This document shows positions 61,101 to 64,000 of a DNA stretch of 64,000 nt, piece after piece. Position numbers and translations under genes: made by a program. The notes beneath the pieces were generated by a model. It had not been told where the DNA came from and did no database searches. It worked only from the letters and a program-made list of their open reading frames with translations. This DNA comes from Anisakis pegreffii (Eukaryota > Nematoda > Chromadorea > Rhabditida > Anisakidae). Position 1 is the stretch's first letter, and each line of letters opens with the position of its first letter. Location: the NCBI GenBank assembly GCA_035041965.1, contig JAPYMA010002636.1:112554-176553 (forward strand), in the 5' to 3' direction.

Positions 61101-63568
61101 AGTGAGCATATCATGAAATTGTTGAGAAAAGCAAAATGTTCAATGAAAAACAGAGTGGAACAAAGAAAGTGGAGGAATGTTAAGAACACAAATATTCTTA
61201 TGTGTATGTAAACGTAACTCTGATTGCTATATCAAATGACTGCAGTCACAGTGATTTTGTGAATATCGACATTCGAAAGCTTCTAAAAAATGATTTCGCA
61301 TTCTGAGTTTGACAGGGGAACTTTTTTTTTTCATTTTCGAGAGAAGTTTGTTGGAGAAAGTGGAAAGAAATGCACAATTGCTTGACTGATTTTTTCCAGC
61401 GATTTGACTTTGCATTAGATTGAATTTAAAATAAAAATGAAAAACGATGAGGCAGCCTATGTTGTCGAACAGATTTCTTTAAAAAACCATATTCTTGCAA
61501 ATCCCTCATGAAAAGTTACGGCACTGAACAAGGTGGACATTGATGTTATTGTTTTACGAGATCAAAATGTGACATGAAAATGAATGGGGATAATTGTGGA
61601 TGGACTATTTATTATGAATCTTCAGAATATTCTGAGAAGATAACCATAAGATGCAAAATCATTTGTATGGTGACATTTCACATGAATTATTAAGAATATG
61701 AATGGTTCATGAACAATGCTGATTTTTTGCCATTCATTCGGATATTCGTCCATTTAATTATAACCATTTGGATTGACGGAAAGTGCTTGATTATGAAGGT
61801 GTTTCGGTTTTATCACAAGCATATCGCAAAATATGCAAAAAAAAGATTTTTTGTGCAAATTGTCGGAATAGTTTCCTGAAGAGAAAAAAGCGACTGCAAA
61901 ATAGCAGTCAGTAGCTGTTGGTGCTGATCGCGTGCATCAACGTCATCGACGACGCATTGGTGAAAGCTTGATTTATGGAGAGGATATGAAATAATGATAT
62001 ATCACACGGTTAATAATTGATAGCTACGGTGAAGATTTATGAATATCAAACATGCACCGAAATATTATCTGATTCATGATTCACATCAGGACAGATACTC
62101 ATATAAACTGGCGTTTTTGTCGATGGTTCATATTTTTGTGAAAATATCAAAAATACTTTGAGGGATACTTTAGGGGCAGCCAGAATGTTTCGAATGATTT
62201 GAAAGTGATTCGAAACGATTGGGAATGTGTTGGCCAGAAGGCATAGTATGAATCAAAAAAGCATTGCATTCAATCCATCTACAGTGAAACTGTATGAAAG
62301 TGCATTTCAGGGTAAAGTATATGTATATGATAAAGTATTTAAACCTAACGCCTCACAAGAAGATGTATATATGGGAGCAGCATACCATATTGTCCAGGAT
62401 GTCTTATCCGGTTACAACGGTACCGTTTTTGCGTACGGTCAAACATCATCCGGTAAAACGCATACGATGGAAGTATGTGCATTGATGATTTTTTGCTTTT
62501 ATTCAATCAGAAGACGTAGCCTGAAGTCGCAGTTGTCAACTGATTCTTCATCGCATGAACTGTTTTAGAATGATCAACATACTCGATGAAACGTTCTCCC
62601 GAATTCATTTTGATTCATCTCAAAATCAAGAGAAAACTGCGTTCTTTTGAGATTATGCTCTCAAATTCTCATTGAAGTACTGTTAAAATGAAGGCGATTT
62701 CATGAGAACATCATTTCTAGGGTATATTCGGTGAGAATGATAAACAAGGTATTATTCCACGTATGGTACAGGATATTTTTAATCATATTTACAATATGGA
62801 TGCTGATCTGGAATTTCACATTAAAGTTTCTTATTTTGAAATATATAACGAGAAAATAAGAGATCTCCTTGACGGTTAGTTATTTGGTGAATCTCAAAGT
62901 ATTCCTAACATTCTTTCAACGTTTATTTGCCTCACTACAAATTTCTCATATTTCATTCACAGTTTCTAATTAAATGAGAATTGAGTGAATTGAAAGTGAA
63001 GAAATATTTTTTGTAAATGTTTCCACAAATGTGTTTGTTCACAGCATGTTTCGTGGTTTCGACGTTAATCGTTTGATGAAAATTTCAGTAACCAAAATGA
63101 ATCTCGCAATTCATGAGGATAAAAACCGCGTACCGTATGTGAAAGGTGCCACTGAACGTTTCGTGTCTAGTCCCGAAGAGGTGATGGCCACAATCGATGA
63201 GGGAAAGAATAATCGTCATGTCGCTGTTACAAGTAATCGCTTCATAACCAATATTTTCATGACATTTCCCTTCCACTGCTTTCATTGAGTCATTCGGTAA
63301 TATAGATTTGAATTTATAAAATTTGATCCAGCCAGTAAATTTTTGATTATTCGTCTGTCGGGGCACACATTTCCATAGGGCTTTTGTGTTGGAAGGAATG
63401 CATTTTCTGGGAAGTGAAGAGAATTGAAATGGTTTTTTTGCAGATATGAATGAGCATAGCTCAAGGAGTCATAGTGTGTTCTTGATACAAGTAAAGCAAG
63501 AAAATACGGCCACTCAGAAGAAACTTACCGGAAAATTATATTTGGTTGATTTGGCCGGTAGCGAGAAG
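58195..63568 (+). CDS. unc-116: Kinesin-1 heavy chain (KIF5/UNC-116 type), N-terminal 243 codons
   Basis: Plus-end-directed microtubule motor carrying organelles and vesicles. Exons: 58195-58236, 58531-58632, 62311-62472, 62721-62874, 63089-63232, 63444-63568; phases agree and the open frame continues beyond the window. The start is [14 protein letters not shown], then [15 protein letters not shown]. The P-loop GQTSSGKT is at residues 91-98, with [20 protein letters not shown] around it. Next come the [19 protein letters not shown] region, [18 protein letters not shown], switch [12 protein letters not shown], and switch [11 protein letters not shown] at the right end. All catalytic motifs seen are intact, and the sequence is near-identical in the conserved blocks to UNC-116. 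The neck, stalk and tail are outside the window. Intron 2 is 3.7 kb, far larger than the others. The symbol is assigned by similarity to the Caenorhabditis gene. Confidence 0.95.
58633..62310 (+). other. Large intron 2 of the kinesin gene
   Basis: 3,678 bp between the second and third coding exons. It contains (GCT)9 at 59768-59794 and TG-rich tracts near 59598-59608 and 60290-60300. No nested gene with splice support was seen on either strand; open frames near 59582-59911 (minus) arise from the triplet repeat. Confidence 0.7.
59768..59794. repeat. (GCT)9 microsatellite
   Basis: Nine uninterrupted GCT triplets in the kinesin intron 2. On the minus strand this reads as AGC and makes a spurious Ala or Ser run. 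Confidence 0.9.
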
Positions 63569-64000
63569 GTTCGTCCGAAATTTATTTTCTCTGATTGATT
63601 GATTAACAGTATTACTCCTTCGATTCTATTGCATTTAATAGGTCCTGCATGGATAGATGGCAAATGAATGGGCTGATAAATCTCATTCACAAGTGGAAAT
63701 TCTGATCAGTGTAATCATATCACGTTCACCTAAATTGTATTCTGTTCTGAAGTATCTGATGAAATGTTGAAAATTTTGCCCTCAGACTTGAAAACTTTAT
63801 GTTTGAGACGACGATGACTTTTCTGCTTTATTGAGTTGCTCTTCCTTAACCGAAAATTTATTGTAGTGTTATTTACTTGTACTGTATTTTGCAAGCAAAA
63901 CAGTTCGGGAATCAGTTTGCTTAAAGCAGTTCAGTAGTGCTCTGTACGGAAAGTTGAAGTTTTCAAAATGATTCTTCTAGTATCGTCTCATAGAATACAT
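63569..64000 (+). other. Start of kinesin intron 6, runs off the window
   Basis: Begins with the donor GTTCGT directly after the GAG-AAG codons of the switch II block. The remaining 432 bp show no acceptor followed by the expected VSKTGA-type sequence, so the next exon must lie beyond base 64000. Confidence 0.75.

Overview
The window reads as nuclear DNA of a nematode. It is AT-rich, its genes are split into short exons with GT..AG introns, and many acceptors read TTTCAG. Several first ATGs lie a few bases behind such an acceptor, as expected for spliced-leader trans-splicing. The kinesin heavy chain is close to Caenorhabditis UNC-116 wherever it can be read, and a short MYND protein matches the nematode BRA-1/BRA-2 family. 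Some introns exceed 3 kb, which is long for Caenorhabditis; placing the species among other chromadoreans (for example ascarid/spirurid relatives) is inference. All gene models were built by hand from reading frames, splice signals and phase bookkeeping. No alignment, search or transcript evidence was used.

Layout. 178-5362 (+): last eleven coding exons of a long-chain acyl-CoA synthetase (ACSL), its start lying left of the window. 7379-14813 (+): a complete tandem ACSL paralogue whose matching exons have identical lengths. 15909-29230 (-): four consecutive minus-strand genes: an unrecognised protein, a THAP plus C2H2 zinc protein, a BED-finger protein, and a protein with a FLYWCH/GCM-like CC-HxH motif. 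32320-34411 (+): a secreted cysteine-containing protein. 34724-35041 (-): a doubtful coding stretch with a frame break. 35522-36276 (-): a small single-membrane-span protein, probably mitochondrial. 38451-39965 (+): a BRA/ZMYND11-like MYND protein with a polyglutamine end. 41926-43483 (+): an orphan acidic protein ending in paired CxxC knuckles. 45490-52582 (+): a cytospin/SPECC1L-like protein with coiled coils and a C-terminal calponin-homology domain. 58195-63568 (+): the first 243 codons of kinesin-1 heavy chain, running off the right edge.

Repeats. Four copies (about 590-880 bp) of one AT-rich element lie at 1754, 12430, 16362 and 32532. Their ends resemble hAT-type termini and their interior is an imperfect palindrome. 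Every copy sits inside an intron of a predicted gene. A separate candidate element with inverted ends spans about 36723-37555. No transposase was seen. No tRNA, rRNA or CRISPR was seen.

The genes do not form one pathway. The two ACSL copies activate fatty acids. The three zinc-domain genes are probably nuclear DNA-binding proteins whose domain types are shared with transposases. Kinesin and cytospin belong to the microtubule/actin cytoskeleton.
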